From Lysobacterales bacterium (lineage in GTDB: Bacteria; Pseudomonadota; Gammaproteobacteria; Xanthomonadales; Rhodanobacteraceae), in NCBI GenBank assembly GCA_021324945.1, contig JAJPID010000066.1:1-59474 (forward strand): DNA of 59,474 nucleotides, given 5' to 3'. Below, piece after piece: positions 18,444 through 27,351 of this stretch (position 1 is its first letter; each line of letters begins with the position of its first letter). The notes under the pieces are model-generated. The model did not search any database and had not been told where the DNA came from. It saw only the letters and a list, made by a program, of their open reading frames with translations. The translations under genes were made by a program, and so were the position numbers.

Positions 18444-18982
18444 TGACGGCGATCACAACGCTGTTGCTGCTCGTCTTGTTCGCCGCTGCCTGCGCGGCTT
18501 GGCTGCGCACTGAGCAAAGCAGGGTCGATGTCGAGGCGCTGACCGAACGCATCAACGCACTGCTGCCGCAAACACAATGCACGCGTTGCGGCTATCCCGC
18601 GTGCAGACCCTATGCGGAAGCGATCGCCCATGGCGAGGCGCCAATCAACCGCTGTCCGCCCGGCGGCGAGGCGGGCATCCGCGCCCTCGCCGCCTTGACC
18701 GGACGTGCCGTGCAGCCGCTCGATCCTGCGTGTGGTGAAGAAATGCCGCCGCGCGTGGCGCTCATCGACGAGGACGCCTGCATCGGCTGCACCAAGTGCA
18801 TCCAGGCCTGCCCGGTTGATTCGATCGTCGGTGCGGCGAAAGTGATGCACACGGTGATCTCGCAGCAATGTACCGGCTGCGAATTGTGCATTCCGCCCTG
18901 TCCGGTCGATTGCATCGCCATGGTGCCGCTGCTCGTGGATGCGCGCGAAGCCGCGCGCCCGGCAGTGCCGTACGCGGCATGA
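18440..18982 (+). CDS. rnfB: Rnf complex ferredoxin subunit B
   Basis: 180 aa. One N-terminal membrane helix (residues 3-21), then the CX2CX4C-X16-C cluster site ([16 protein letters not shown] and NRCPPGG), then two 4Fe-4S ferredoxin motifs, [14 protein letters not shown] and [14 protein letters not shown]. All twelve expected cysteines are present, so this subunit looks fully functional. It passes electrons between RnfC and the membrane subunits. It starts at ATGATG overlapping the rnfA stop and ends overlapping the metallophosphoesterase start (ATGA). Confidence 0.95.
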   Translation: MMTAITTLLLLVLFAAACAAWLRTEQSRVDVEALTERINALLPQTQCTRCGYPACRPYAEAIAHGEAPINRCPPGGEAGIRALAALTGRAVQPLDPACGEEMPPRVALIDEDACIGCTKCIQACPVDSIVGAAKVMHTVISQQCTGCELCIPPCPVDCIAMVPLLVDAREAARPAVPYAA

Positions 18983-20019
18983 ACAACTTGCTGGCGAAAA
19001 TCCGGCTCGCGCGCTGGTACGTGCGGTTGGCGCTGTGGCTGATCGCGCTGGGGCTGTTTTGCGTGCTTTGGCCCGCGCTGGAATTCCAGCGCTTCATCAT
19101 CGAGCCCGAGAACCGTTGGAAAGCGTTTCTGCAGCTCGCAATGCTGCACGGCTCGTGGTTGCTGTTTCCGCTGATCGCGGAAGCGGCACTGATCCTGGTC
19201 GATCGAGAGCGCCGACATTATTACCGTCGTGCCATCGGTGCGGCGCTTGTGCTGCTGTTGTCCCTGACGGCCGTGTACGCGCGCTTCGTCGAACCGCGCC
19301 TGCTGGTAGTGCGCACCACCGTGGTGCCGGCGCCGGTCGATCTGGATATAGCGTTGGTGGCAGACGTCCACGTCGGCCTGTTCACGCGCACCGACAAACT
19401 GCAGCAGATGGTCGAACGGTTGAACGCGTTGCATGTCGATCTGGTGCTGTTCGCCGGCGACCTTACCTACGATCCGCCGCGCGATCTCGCTGCCGCGCTC
19501 GCGCCATTGAAACATTTGAACAAGCCGATGTACGCGGTACTCGGCAATCACGACGTGCAACTGCCCGGGCCGCCGCTGGAAACGAAGATTCGCGCGGCGC
19601 TGACCGGCGCGCCGGTGATCTTCATCGAACACCGTGTGCTGGATTTTCCGCGATTCCGCCTCGCCGGTTTGTACGACTACTGGACCGCTCTGGACGACAC
19701 GGATTTTCTGCGCGCGCTACCGCCCGACAAGCCTTTGCTCGTGCTGATGCACCAGCCGCATTCCCTGCGCGAATTGCGCGGTGTGGATTTTGCGCTGGCG
19801 ATGGCCGGGCACACGCATGGCGGCCAGGTCGCGCTGCCGTGGATCACCGCGGCGGTGTTCAAGGTCGATCGCGGCGAGATCTACATCGATGGGCTGCACC
19901 ACACGCCGCTTGGCAATCTGTTCGTGACACGCGGCGTGGGCGTGACCGGTACGCCGGTGCGGTTGAATTGCCCACCGACGATCGACTTGATCGAACTGCG
20001 ACGAAATGCGAAAGAATAG
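18979..20019 (+). CDS. Membrane-anchored metallophosphoesterase inside the rnf operon
   Basis: 346 aa. Three hydrophobic helices come first (about residues 14-34, 53-74, 82-100). A calcineurin-like phosphoesterase domain follows, with all metal motifs: DVHVG, GDLTYD, GNHD, MHQPH and GHTHGG. The layout resembles the YkuE/YaeI and LpxG-like phosphodiesterases, some of which cleave UDP-diacylglucosamine or other lipid-linked phosphates. The substrate is not known. It sits between rnfB and rnfC, overlaps the rnfB stop by 4 bp and precedes rnfC by 9 bp. This is not part of the standard rnf cluster, although the coupling implies co-expression. Confidence 0.92.
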   Translation: MNNLLAKIRLARWYVRLALWLIALGLFCVLWPALEFQRFIIEPENRWKAFLQLAMLHGSWLLFPLIAEAALILVDRERRHYYRRAIGAALVLLLSLTAVYARFVEPRLLVVRTTVVPAPVDLDIALVADVHVGLFTRTDKLQQMVERLNALHVDLVLFAGDLTYDPPRDLAAALAPLKHLNKPMYAVLGNHDVQLPGPPLETKIRAALTGAPVIFIEHRVLDFPRFRLAGLYDYWTALDDTDFLRALPPDKPLLVLMHQPHSLRELRGVDFALAMAGHTHGGQVALPWITAAVFKVDRGEIYIDGLHHTPLGNLFVTRGVGVTGTPVRLNCPPTIDLIELRRNAKE

Positions 20020-20028
20020 GATCCACGT

Positions 20029-21576
20029 GTGCGCATCCATCGTTTCCATGGCGGGCTGAAGTTGCAAGGCCGATACGGCGCCGCGCCTGCGCCGATCCGT
20101 GATTGCCCGCCGCCTCCGCGGCTGTACGTACCGTTGCTTGCGCGCGAAGGCAAAATCGAGCCGATCGTTGCGATCGGCGCACGCGTGCTGCGCGGCCAGT
20201 GCATCGGCGAACCGCGCGGCATCGGCGCGCGCGTGCACGCCGGTACATCCGGCACGGTGATCGCGATCGAACAACGCGATGTCGCATCATCGAAATTCGT
20301 GCACGCCTCGTGCATGGTGATCGAGGCGGATGGTCAGGACCACTGGCAACGTTCACCCGCCATCGATGATTGGCGGAACGCTTCGCGCGAAACATTGCTC
20401 GCGCGTCTGCATGATGCCGGCATCGTCGGTCTGGGTGGTGCGGCATTCCCCGTCGACATCAAACTCGCCGCGCCGGCCGAAACGTTGATCCTCAACGGCG
20501 CCGAGTGCGAACCCGGCATCGGTTGCGATCGCGCGCTCATGATCGAACGTGCGCGGGAAGTGGTGCAAGGCGCGGCGCTCCTGGCGCGCATCGTCGGCGC
20601 GCGGCAGACGATCATCGTATTGGAGGATTCGTTGCAGGATGCTCATGCGGCGATGGAAAGCGCGCTGCGTCTGCACCCATTCGAGGGTGCGGCGCTGGCA
20701 CAGGTGCCGACGCGCTACCCGCAAGGCGGCGAGCGGCAATTGATCCAGACGCTCACCGGCCGGGAAGTGCCTGCGCACTGCCTGCCGCGCGAAATCGGCG
20801 TGCTCTGCCAGAACGTCGGCACTGCGGCGGCGGCCTGGCGCGCGGTTGCGCACGGCGAAGCGCTGACGTCGCGCATCGTCAGCATCAACGGTGCGGGGTT
20901 GACCCACCCGGGTAATTACGAGGTGCGCATCGGCACCCCAATCGCATGGCTGCTCGAACAGGTCGGCGGTTTTCCGCCGCGTGTCGCGCGTCTGGTAGCG
21001 GGCGGCGCGATGATGGGCGTCGCATTGCCGCACGACGACATCCCCATCGATGCAGGTTGCAACGGGATCCAGGTGCTGGATGAAAGCATGATCAAACCGC
21101 CGGCGCCGGAAATGCCGTGCATCCGCTGCGGCGAATGCGTGCGGGTGTGTCCTGCGCAATTGCTGCCACAGCAGTTGTTCGCGAATCTGATGCGTGACGA
21201 CTCGCCGCGCGTGCAGCTACACAAGCTGGATGCCTGCATTGAATGCGGCTGCTGCGCGACGGTGTGCCCTTCGCAGATTCCGCTGGTGGCGTGGTATCGC
21301 TGGGGCAAATTGCAATTGCGCGAGCAGACAAAAGCGCGCGAACTGTCGCAAGCATCGCGGGTACGATTCGAAATACGCAATGTCCGGCTGCAACGCGAAC
21401 GCGAAGAGCGCATTGCGCAACGCACGTCCGGCGAGCTTCCGGCGGAAAGCCGGGTCGCGACGATCACCAAGTCCGACGTGCTGGCCGCCATCGCGCGCAG
21501 CCGTGCGCGGCGCGACGCGCAGCGCCGCTCGCAACGCGATAGGCAGAATTCCGATGGCGATGGAGAGGGCCAATGA
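20029..21576 (+). CDS. rnfC: Rnf complex NADH-binding subunit C
   Basis: 515 aa from a GTG start. It begins IHRFHGGLKLQGR, similar to the FKGGI start of RnfC. It has the NADH/FMN Rossmann-like region GLGGAAFP and NGAECEPGIGCD (related to NuoF), an SLBB-like segment, and two 4Fe-4S motifs, CIRCGECVRVCP and CIECGCCATVCP. The C-terminal 80 residues are a charged Arg-rich tail, shorter than the long repeat tail of E. coli RsxC. It is the cytoplasmic entry point for electrons from NADH. Its stop overlaps the rnfD start. Confidence 0.94.
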   Translation: MRIHRFHGGLKLQGRYGAAPAPIRDCPPPPRLYVPLLAREGKIEPIVAIGARVLRGQCIGEPRGIGARVHAGTSGTVIAIEQRDVASSKFVHASCMVIEADGQDHWQRSPAIDDWRNASRETLLARLHDAGIVGLGGAAFPVDIKLAAPAETLILNGAECEPGIGCDRALMIERAREVVQGAALLARIVGARQTIIVLEDSLQDAHAAMESALRLHPFEGAALAQVPTRYPQGGERQLIQTLTGREVPAHCLPREIGVLCQNVGTAAAAWRAVAHGEALTSRIVSINGAGLTHPGNYEVRIGTPIAWLLEQVGGFPPRVARLVAGGAMMGVALPHDDIPIDAGCNGIQVLDESMIKPPAPEMPCIRCGECVRVCPAQLLPQQLFANLMRDDSPRVQLHKLDACIECGCCATVCPSQIPLVAWYRWGKLQLREQTKARELSQASRVRFEIRNVRLQREREERIAQRTSGELPAESRVATITKSDVLAAIARSRARRDAQRRSQRDRQNSDGDGEGQ

Positions 21577-22631
21577 CGACTTTCGCCATCGCGCCCGCAC
21601 CTCACCTGCCCGCGCGCACGACGGTGCGGCGCGTGATGGGCGACGTGCTGATCGCGCTCGTCCCGGGCGTGGTCGCGCAGGTGTGGTATTTCGGTTTCGG
21701 CGTGCTGGCGCAGATCGCGCTGGCGATTTTCTTCGCGCTGATTTTCGAATCGGCCATGCTGCGCCTGCGCGGCCAAACGCAAAGGCCGTGGATCGGCGAT
21801 CTCTCCGCGCCCGTGACGGGCGCGCTGTTCGCGCTGTGTGTCCCCGCGTGGTCGCCGTGGTGGATTTCGTGCATCGCCATGTTCGCGGCGATCGTTTTCG
21901 CCAAGCATTTGTATGGCGGACTCGGAAAGAACATCTTCAATCCGGCGATGGTCGGTTACCTCGTCGTACTGCTCGCGTTTCCGCTGGCGCTGGCGCGTTG
22001 GCCTGCGCCGGCCCCGCCGACAGCGCATGCGCCTGGCTTCGGCGATCTCCTGCAAACAATCTTCAGCGGTCATCTGCCCGCTTCGCAGAATTTCGACGCA
22101 CTTTCGCAGGCCACCCCGCTGGACACGGTGAAGATCGAGGCTGCGCGTGGTTACACGCTCGCGGAGATCCGAGGCAATCCGGTATCTGGTCAAATATTCG
22201 GCGATCTCGGTAGCAATGGTTGGGAATGGATCGCCAACTGGTATGCGGTTGGCGGCCTATACCTCTTGTGGCGGCGCGTGATCCATTGGCACGTGCCCGT
22301 GGCGCTGCTCGGCACCACGATCCTGCTCACCGTTCCGGCGTGGATCATCGATCCCGACGTCAATCCGCTGCCGTTACAGCACGTGTTCTCCGGCGGCCTG
22401 ATGCTGGCGGCGTTCTTCATCGCCACGGATCCCGTGACTGGAGCGGCCACACCGCGCGGACGCTTGATCTTCGGCGCGGGTGTGGCCGCGTTGACGCTCG
22501 CGATCCGCCGCTGGGGCGCATATCCCGATGGTGTGGCCTTCGCCGTGCTGCTGATGAATTGCTGCGCGCCTTTGCTGGACCGCATCACCATCCCGCGCGC
22601 GTATGGCTATGGCCTCTCGTGCGATGAGTAA
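21573..22631 (+). CDS. rnfD: Rnf complex subunit D
   Basis: 352 aa, an NqrB/RnfD membrane protein with about nine to ten helices. The covalent FMN site is retained: Thr in SQATPLDTVK, equivalent to SGATPL in other RnfD proteins. Further family blocks are FAKHLYGGLGKNIFNPAMVGY, PLPLQHVFSGGLMLAAFFIATDPVTGA and RRWGAYPDGVAFAVLLMN. It forms part of the ion-translocating core. It starts within the rnfC stop (ATGA) and overlaps rnfG by 8 bp. Confidence 0.95.
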   Translation: MTTFAIAPAPHLPARTTVRRVMGDVLIALVPGVVAQVWYFGFGVLAQIALAIFFALIFESAMLRLRGQTQRPWIGDLSAPVTGALFALCVPAWSPWWISCIAMFAAIVFAKHLYGGLGKNIFNPAMVGYLVVLLAFPLALARWPAPAPPTAHAPGFGDLLQTIFSGHLPASQNFDALSQATPLDTVKIEAARGYTLAEIRGNPVSGQIFGDLGSNGWEWIANWYAVGGLYLLWRRVIHWHVPVALLGTTILLTVPAWIIDPDVNPLPLQHVFSGGLMLAAFFIATDPVTGAATPRGRLIFGAGVAALTLAIRRWGAYPDGVAFAVLLMNCCAPLLDRITIPRAYGYGLSCDE

Positions 22632-23235
22632 CCGCAACGTCTCTGTCGCATTCGCGATCGCGATCCTCTGTATCGCGATCTTGATCGGCGCCTGGGCGTG
22701 GCTCTCGCCGCGCATCCACGCGCAAAGCGAACACGCGCGGCTGACGGAACTGGCAGATGTGCTGCCACCCTTTCTCTACGACAATGATCCGTTGACCGAT
22801 CGCATCATGATCAGCGATCCGTTGCTGGCTACCGATCGGCCATTGCCGGTGTTGCGCGCGCGGATGCACGGACGACCGATCGCGTTGGTGCTGCATGCGG
22901 TTGCGCCAAACGGTTATGGCGGCCCGATCGTTCTGCGCATCGGCATTCGCTACGACGGAAGCCTCATCGCCGTGCGCGTACTGGAGCCACACGAAACGCC
23001 GGGCATCGGCGATTCGATCGAGCGCACCAGCAGCCACTGGATCGAACGGTTCCGCGGACGCTCGTTGCGCAGTCCCGAAGAGGACAAGTGGAAACTGCGC
23101 ATGGACGGCGGCGACTTCGATCAGCTCGCTGGCGCCACCGTCACGCCGCGCGCCGTGGTCGCAGCGGTGGCAAACGCGTTGCGGTTTTATGGCGAGAATC
23201 GTACAAGATTGTTCTTGCCGTCGAATCGATCATGA
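22624..23235 (+). CDS. rnfG: Rnf complex FMN subunit G
   Basis: 203 aa. One N-terminal membrane helix (about residues 7-27), then a periplasmic FMN-binding domain. The covalent flavin site is the Thr in QLAGATVTPRAVV, matching the S/TGAT motif of RnfG and NqrC. Also visible are HETPGIGDSIE (family: ETPGLGD) and WIERFRG. ATG 22624 lies 6 bp inside the rnfD 3' end; an earlier in-frame ATG at 22603 is less likely. Its stop overlaps rnfE (ATGA). Confidence 0.92.
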   Translation: MSNRNVSVAFAIAILCIAILIGAWAWLSPRIHAQSEHARLTELADVLPPFLYDNDPLTDRIMISDPLLATDRPLPVLRARMHGRPIALVLHAVAPNGYGGPIVLRIGIRYDGSLIAVRVLEPHETPGIGDSIERTSSHWIERFRGRSLRSPEEDKWKLRMDGGDFDQLAGATVTPRAVVAAVANALRFYGENRTRLFLPSNRS

Positions 23236-23759
23236 TCACCACACGCTCGATGGTCCCCTGGCTCTCCCTCTGTCCGCTGCTCGCGGTCGCGCGCGGCTGG
23301 GGCGAGGCGCTGGTATTGGCGATCGGTTTGCTGGTGTGCGCCGTCGCAACCTCGATCGCCTTGAAGATATCGCGAAGGTTCGTGAGCGCATCGCTGCTTT
23401 CGCCGTTGACCGTGCTGGTCGCGGGAACTGTCGTGGTGCTGGAACAACTTGCACTGTCGGCATGGTGGCCGGATTGGAATACGACGATCGCGCCGTGGTG
23501 GGCGCTGGTCGCGGGACTGTCGGTGCTCGTGTGTTGCCCAGCGGGTAATTCAGACGACAACCGGAGCTTTACGCACAGCCTGGAACTCGCGTCGGCTCTT
23601 TCGGCGGCGCTGCTGATCGTCGGTATCGCGCGCGACGGTTTCGGACGCGTGTTCTGGATCGCGAACACGCCGGCAGGCGTGCTGGCATTGCTGGCGTTGT
23701 TGTTGGCGGGGATCCAAGCGCTGCGCCTCTCCTCTTTCTTCGAGCGAAGAGGGAAATAA
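23232..23759 (+). CDS. rnfE: Rnf complex subunit E, short and divergent
   Basis: 175 aa against about 230 in E. coli RsxE. The match starts at WLSLCPLLAV (family LLGLCPLLAV), so the usual N-terminal half-helix with the NN motif is missing and no upstream start can supply it. Both predicted [2Fe-2S] ligands remain: C14, and C101 or C102 (VLVCCPAG against IVTNCIVVG). About five hydrophobic helices follow. Identification rests on operon position and the CPLLAV block. RnfE pairs with RnfA, which here lacks its cysteines. It ends directly before nth with no gap (TAA then ATG). Confidence 0.82.
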   Translation: MITTRSMVPWLSLCPLLAVARGWGEALVLAIGLLVCAVATSIALKISRRFVSASLLSPLTVLVAGTVVVLEQLALSAWWPDWNTTIAPWWALVAGLSVLVCCPAGNSDDNRSFTHSLELASALSAALLIVGIARDGFGRVFWIANTPAGVLALLALLLAGIQALRLSSFFERRGK

Positions 23760-24404
<645 letters not shown>

Positions 24405-24465
24405 CCCTCTCCCGTCCGGTCATTTCGCGGAAGTGGCCGGACACCTTTCAGCAAGCGGGAGAGTG
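24405..24465. repeat. Nested hairpin repeat after nth
   Basis: The outer arms CTCTCCCG (24407-24414) and CGGGAGAG (24456-24463) pair perfectly, and the inner arms GTCCGG (24414-24419) and CCGGAC (24437-24442) pair around 17 nt. The 'cctctcccgc...gcgggaga' motif recurs at 39257-39280 and 59254-59278. It probably acts as a structured end for the rnf-nth transcript, although no T-run follows. Confidence 0.6.
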
Positions 24466-24490
24466 AACATCGAGCTGCTATGCTTGCGCG

Positions 24491-25165
24491 ATGCAGTACG
24501 AACAAAACCGCGACACGGAAGTCCACGGCCCGCGCATGGCCGCGCGCTTCCGCGGTTTTCTTCCCGTGGTCGTCGATGTCGAAACCGGCGGCTTTGATCC
24601 TGAGCGCGACGCGCTGCTGGAAATCGCTGTTGTTTGCATCCGCATGGAAGCCGATGGCGTGGTGCATCCCGAGCCTTGCATCTCCACGCACGTACAGGCG
24701 TTTCCCGGCGCGAACATCGAACCGAAATCGCTGGAGATCACCGGCATCGATCCGGATCATCCGTTCCGCGCCGCGCTGTCCGAACGCGAGGCCTTGGAGC
24801 ACGTGTTCAAGCCCGTGCGAGCGGCGATGAAGGCCACCGGTTGCCAGCGCGCGATCCTGGTCGGACACAACGCCGCCTTCGATCTTGCATTCCTCAACGC
24901 GGCCGTACGCCGCAGCGGACACAAACGCAATCCCTTCCATCCATTCTCGTGTTTCGACACCGCAACGCTCGCCGGTTTGGCGTATGGACAAACCGTGCTC
25001 TCGCGCGCGGTGCAGGCGGCAGGTTACGAATGGAACCCGGCCGAGGCGCACTCGGCCGTGTACGACGCCGAGCGCACGGCCGAATTGTTCTGCGCGATCG
25101 TCAATCGCTGGAAGGGATTGGAGGATTGCGAGAAGGAGAAGCGGGGCTTTCACGAGATGCCTTGA
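24491..25165 (+). CDS. rnt: Ribonuclease T
   Basis: 224 aa (E. coli 215). DEDDh exonuclease motifs are in order: VDVETGGFD (Asp, Glu), [13 protein letters not shown] (Asp) and the final [14 protein letters not shown] (His, Asp). The phrases [22 protein letters not shown] and AHSAVYDAE match RNase T rather than the DNA polymerase epsilon subunit. It trims 3' ends of tRNA and other stable RNAs. It stands alone after the repeat following nth. Confidence 0.95.
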   Translation: MQYEQNRDTEVHGPRMAARFRGFLPVVVDVETGGFDPERDALLEIAVVCIRMEADGVVHPEPCISTHVQAFPGANIEPKSLEITGIDPDHPFRAALSEREALEHVFKPVRAAMKATGCQRAILVGHNAAFDLAFLNAAVRRSGHKRNPFHPFSCFDTATLAGLAYGQTVLSRAVQAAGYEWNPAEAHSAVYDAERTAELFCAIVNRWKGLEDCEKEKRGFHEMP

Positions 25166-25280
25166 ATGGCATCTCGCATCGGCGAGCGCCCGCACACTGA
25201 CCTGCGTGCAGGAAAGCGATCCAGGAAGACTGCTGGCTTCAGGTCGCTTCGAGACGCGTGCCCGCAACGCGTATCATTTT

Positions 25281-25306
25281 GATTGCATGCAAACAGGTTC
25301 CTACAG
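25281..25306 (-). repeat. Diverged REP element
   Basis: On the minus strand: CTGTAGGAACCTGTTTGCATGCAATC. The GTAG core is kept, but the stem has drifted and the main palindrome is now TTGCATGCAA. It lies between the convergent rnt and PiT genes. Confidence 0.45.
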
Positions 25307-26425
25307 AGCAAACATCTGCACCAGCCGCACCAGCACCCACGCCACCAGCGCGCTCACCGGCAGCGTCAGCAGCCAAGACCATACCATGCGCTCCACCACC
25401 GTCCATCGCACGGCATTGAAGCGCTTGGCCGCACCCACACCCATGATCGCCGCGGAAACATTGTGCGTGGTCGAAACCGGCAGCCCGAACACCGACGCGG
25501 TGATGATCACGGCCGCCGATGAAGTTTCCGCAGCGAATCCGTTGATCGGATGCAGCTTCACCATCTTGTGTCCGAGTGTCTTGATGATTCGCCAGCCGCC
25601 GCCCGCGGTGCCGGCCGCCATCACCAGCGCGCACAAGACCTTCACCCACACCGGAATCGGAAACGATTCGGTGGTGCCGGGAATGCGCAGGAAAGACAAC
25701 CACGGCGGCAACGCGTCCAGTTGATGCGCGGCGGTGGCGCCCGCCAGCGCCAGCGCGATGATTCCCATCGTCTTCTGCGCATCGTTCATGCCGTGCGACA
25801 CGCCCATTGCCGCGGCGGAAAACAACTGCGCCTTGCCGAAGAACAGGTTCACGAACGGCGTGCGGCCCAGCCGGCGCAGCCAGCCCTTGCGCGTGGCGAA
25901 GAACCCGAACAGCCAGAACAACGCGCCCATCACCAGGATACCCAGCACGAAACCCGCGATCGGGGAAGTCACCATCGGCACCACCACTTTGGGGATGATG
26001 CCCTTGCCCTGCCACCAGTGCGCGCCGCCCTGGCTCCAGATGATCGCGCCGAAATTGCCGCCGCTGGCCGCGATCGCCGAGCCGCACAAGCCGCCGATCA
26101 GCGCGTGCGACGACGATGACGGCAAGCCCAGCCACCAGGTCAGCAGATTCCACACGATCGCGCCGAGCAAGGCGCAGATCAGCAATTCCGCGCCGACGTT
26201 GACCACGCCCGCGTCGATCAGTCCGGCCGCGATGGTCTTGGCCACCGCAGTGCCAATCAGCGCACCGATCAGATTCGTCACTGCAGCCAGCAGCACGGCC
26301 TTGCCCGGCGTCAACACCTTCGTCGCGACCACTGTCGCGATCGAATTGGCGGTATCGTGGAAGCCGTTGATGTATGTGAACATCAACGCGATCACGATCG
26401 TGGCGACGAGCAGGCCGATGGTCAT
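25301..26425 (-). CDS. Low-affinity inorganic phosphate transporter, PiT family
   Basis: 374 aa, about ten membrane helices. Both PiT signature repeats are present: INGFHDTANSIATVVATKV near the N-terminus and GVSHGMNDAQKTMGIIALAL in the second half, with SSSHALIGGL and STTHNVSAAIMG motifs. It moves phosphate, or metal-phosphate, with protons across the inner membrane. ATG 26425 is chosen as the family-like start (MTIGLLVATIVIALMF); no good ribosome binding site is visible. The gene follows the DUF47 gene on the same strand, the usual PiT partner arrangement. Confidence 0.93.
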   Translation of the reverse strand: MTIGLLVATIVIALMFTYINGFHDTANSIATVVATKVLTPGKAVLLAAVTNLIGALIGTAVAKTIAAGLIDAGVVNVGAELLICALLGAIVWNLLTWWLGLPSSSSHALIGGLCGSAIAASGGNFGAIIWSQGGAHWWQGKGIIPKVVVPMVTSPIAGFVLGILVMGALFWLFGFFATRKGWLRRLGRTPFVNLFFGKAQLFSAAAMGVSHGMNDAQKTMGIIALALAGATAAHQLDALPPWLSFLRIPGTTESFPIPVWVKVLCALVMAAGTAGGGWRIIKTLGHKMVKLHPINGFAAETSSAAVIITASVFGLPVSTTHNVSAAIMGVGAAKRFNAVRWTVVERMVWSWLLTLPVSALVAWVLVRLVQMFAL

Positions 26426-26579
26426 TGCGGCAAATCGGGGGCCGGGGACGAGTAGCGGGGGCGCATAAATCGCGGCCCATGGCAAGCTTGCGGTGCAACA
26501 ACGGGAAGCTGATCAGTCCTGCACGCGATTGAAAACGCGCGAGCGAGGCGCCGCCGCAACCAATCCCCCATTCCCCGCA

Positions 26580-27209
26580 TCATGAATTCTTCAACACGAT
26601 CGAGTAGATAACATTGCCCACGTCGCGGCAGCGGTCGATCGCCTTCTCCAGCAATTCGAACAGGTCTTTCGCCAGCAGCACGCGGATGGGATCGCCGCCG
26701 GCTGTGTACAGGCTGCGATAGGGATCGAGCAGCATGCGGTCGGCTTCGGATTCGATCGCCTGCAGGCGATCCTGCAACTCCTTCATGCGGTCGATGCGCA
26801 GACCGTTGCGCAATTCGGCCACCATTTCCGCGACCACTTCGGTGGCACGCATCAGCAAGCCGGCGCGCGAGGCGAAATCGATGTCGCGCACGCGCTCGGA
26901 AACCAGGGCGTAGCGCTCGGCGAATTTCTCGATGGTCTTGGGGATCCGGTACAGCGCCGAGGACATGGCCTCGATGTCTTCGCGATCCAGCGCGGTGACG
27001 AAGGTATTGACTAACGCCTCGCTGATCTGCGCGGCGAGCTGCTTTTCGCGCCGGCGCGCGGCGCGGAAGCTGTCCAGCACCGGTGCGTCGCTGCGGTGCT
27101 CCAGCAGCGATTGCAGCGCGTGCGCGCCCTCGCGCGCCGCCTGTGCGCTGGCCTCCAGTAGGCTGTAGAACTTGTCGCCTTTGCCGAACATCGTCTGCAG
27201 CGAAAACAT
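26580..27209 (-). CDS. DUF47-family PhoU-like accessory protein
   Basis: 209 aa, wholly helical in composition. ATG 27209 is preceded by AGGAGCCTGTC. The start MFSLQTMFGKGDKFYSLLEASAQ and the centre IPKTIEKFAERYALVSERV match the DUF47 (TIGR00153/PhoU-like) family that accompanies PiT transporters and is thought to modulate them. The C-terminal DLFELLEKAIDRCRDVGNVI is also typical. It is probably the first gene of a two-gene phosphate operon. The 154-bp gap before PiT contains G-rich 'ccccattcccc' repeat sequence. Confidence 0.9.
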   Translation of the reverse strand: MFSLQTMFGKGDKFYSLLEASAQAAREGAHALQSLLEHRSDAPVLDSFRAARRREKQLAAQISEALVNTFVTALDREDIEAMSSALYRIPKTIEKFAERYALVSERVRDIDFASRAGLLMRATEVVAEMVAELRNGLRIDRMKELQDRLQAIESEADRMLLDPYRSLYTAGGDPIRVLLAKDLFELLEKAIDRCRDVGNVIYSIVLKNS

Positions 27210-27289
27210 GACAGGCTCCTGACAGTCGCGCGGCAAGATATTTCAGGGATGTTACACGAGCGTGACAGCGGAGCCTCCTTCCATTGAGA

Positions 27290-27317
27290 AAGGATGGAAA
27301 AGCATCCTTGCTACACT
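27290..27317 (+). promoter_or_regulatory. Palindrome with -10 hexamer before CNNM gene
   Basis: AAGGATG (27290-27296) and CATCCTT (27303-27309) form a perfect inverted repeat around GAAAAG, followed directly by TACACT (27312-27317), a fair -10 hexamer. The palindrome would lie in the -35/spacer region, a place where an operator could act. The start codon at 27352 is 35 bp further on. Confidence 0.4.
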
Positions 27318-27351
27318 CTCCGCATGGACGACCTTCGCTCGCCTTGAGCCA

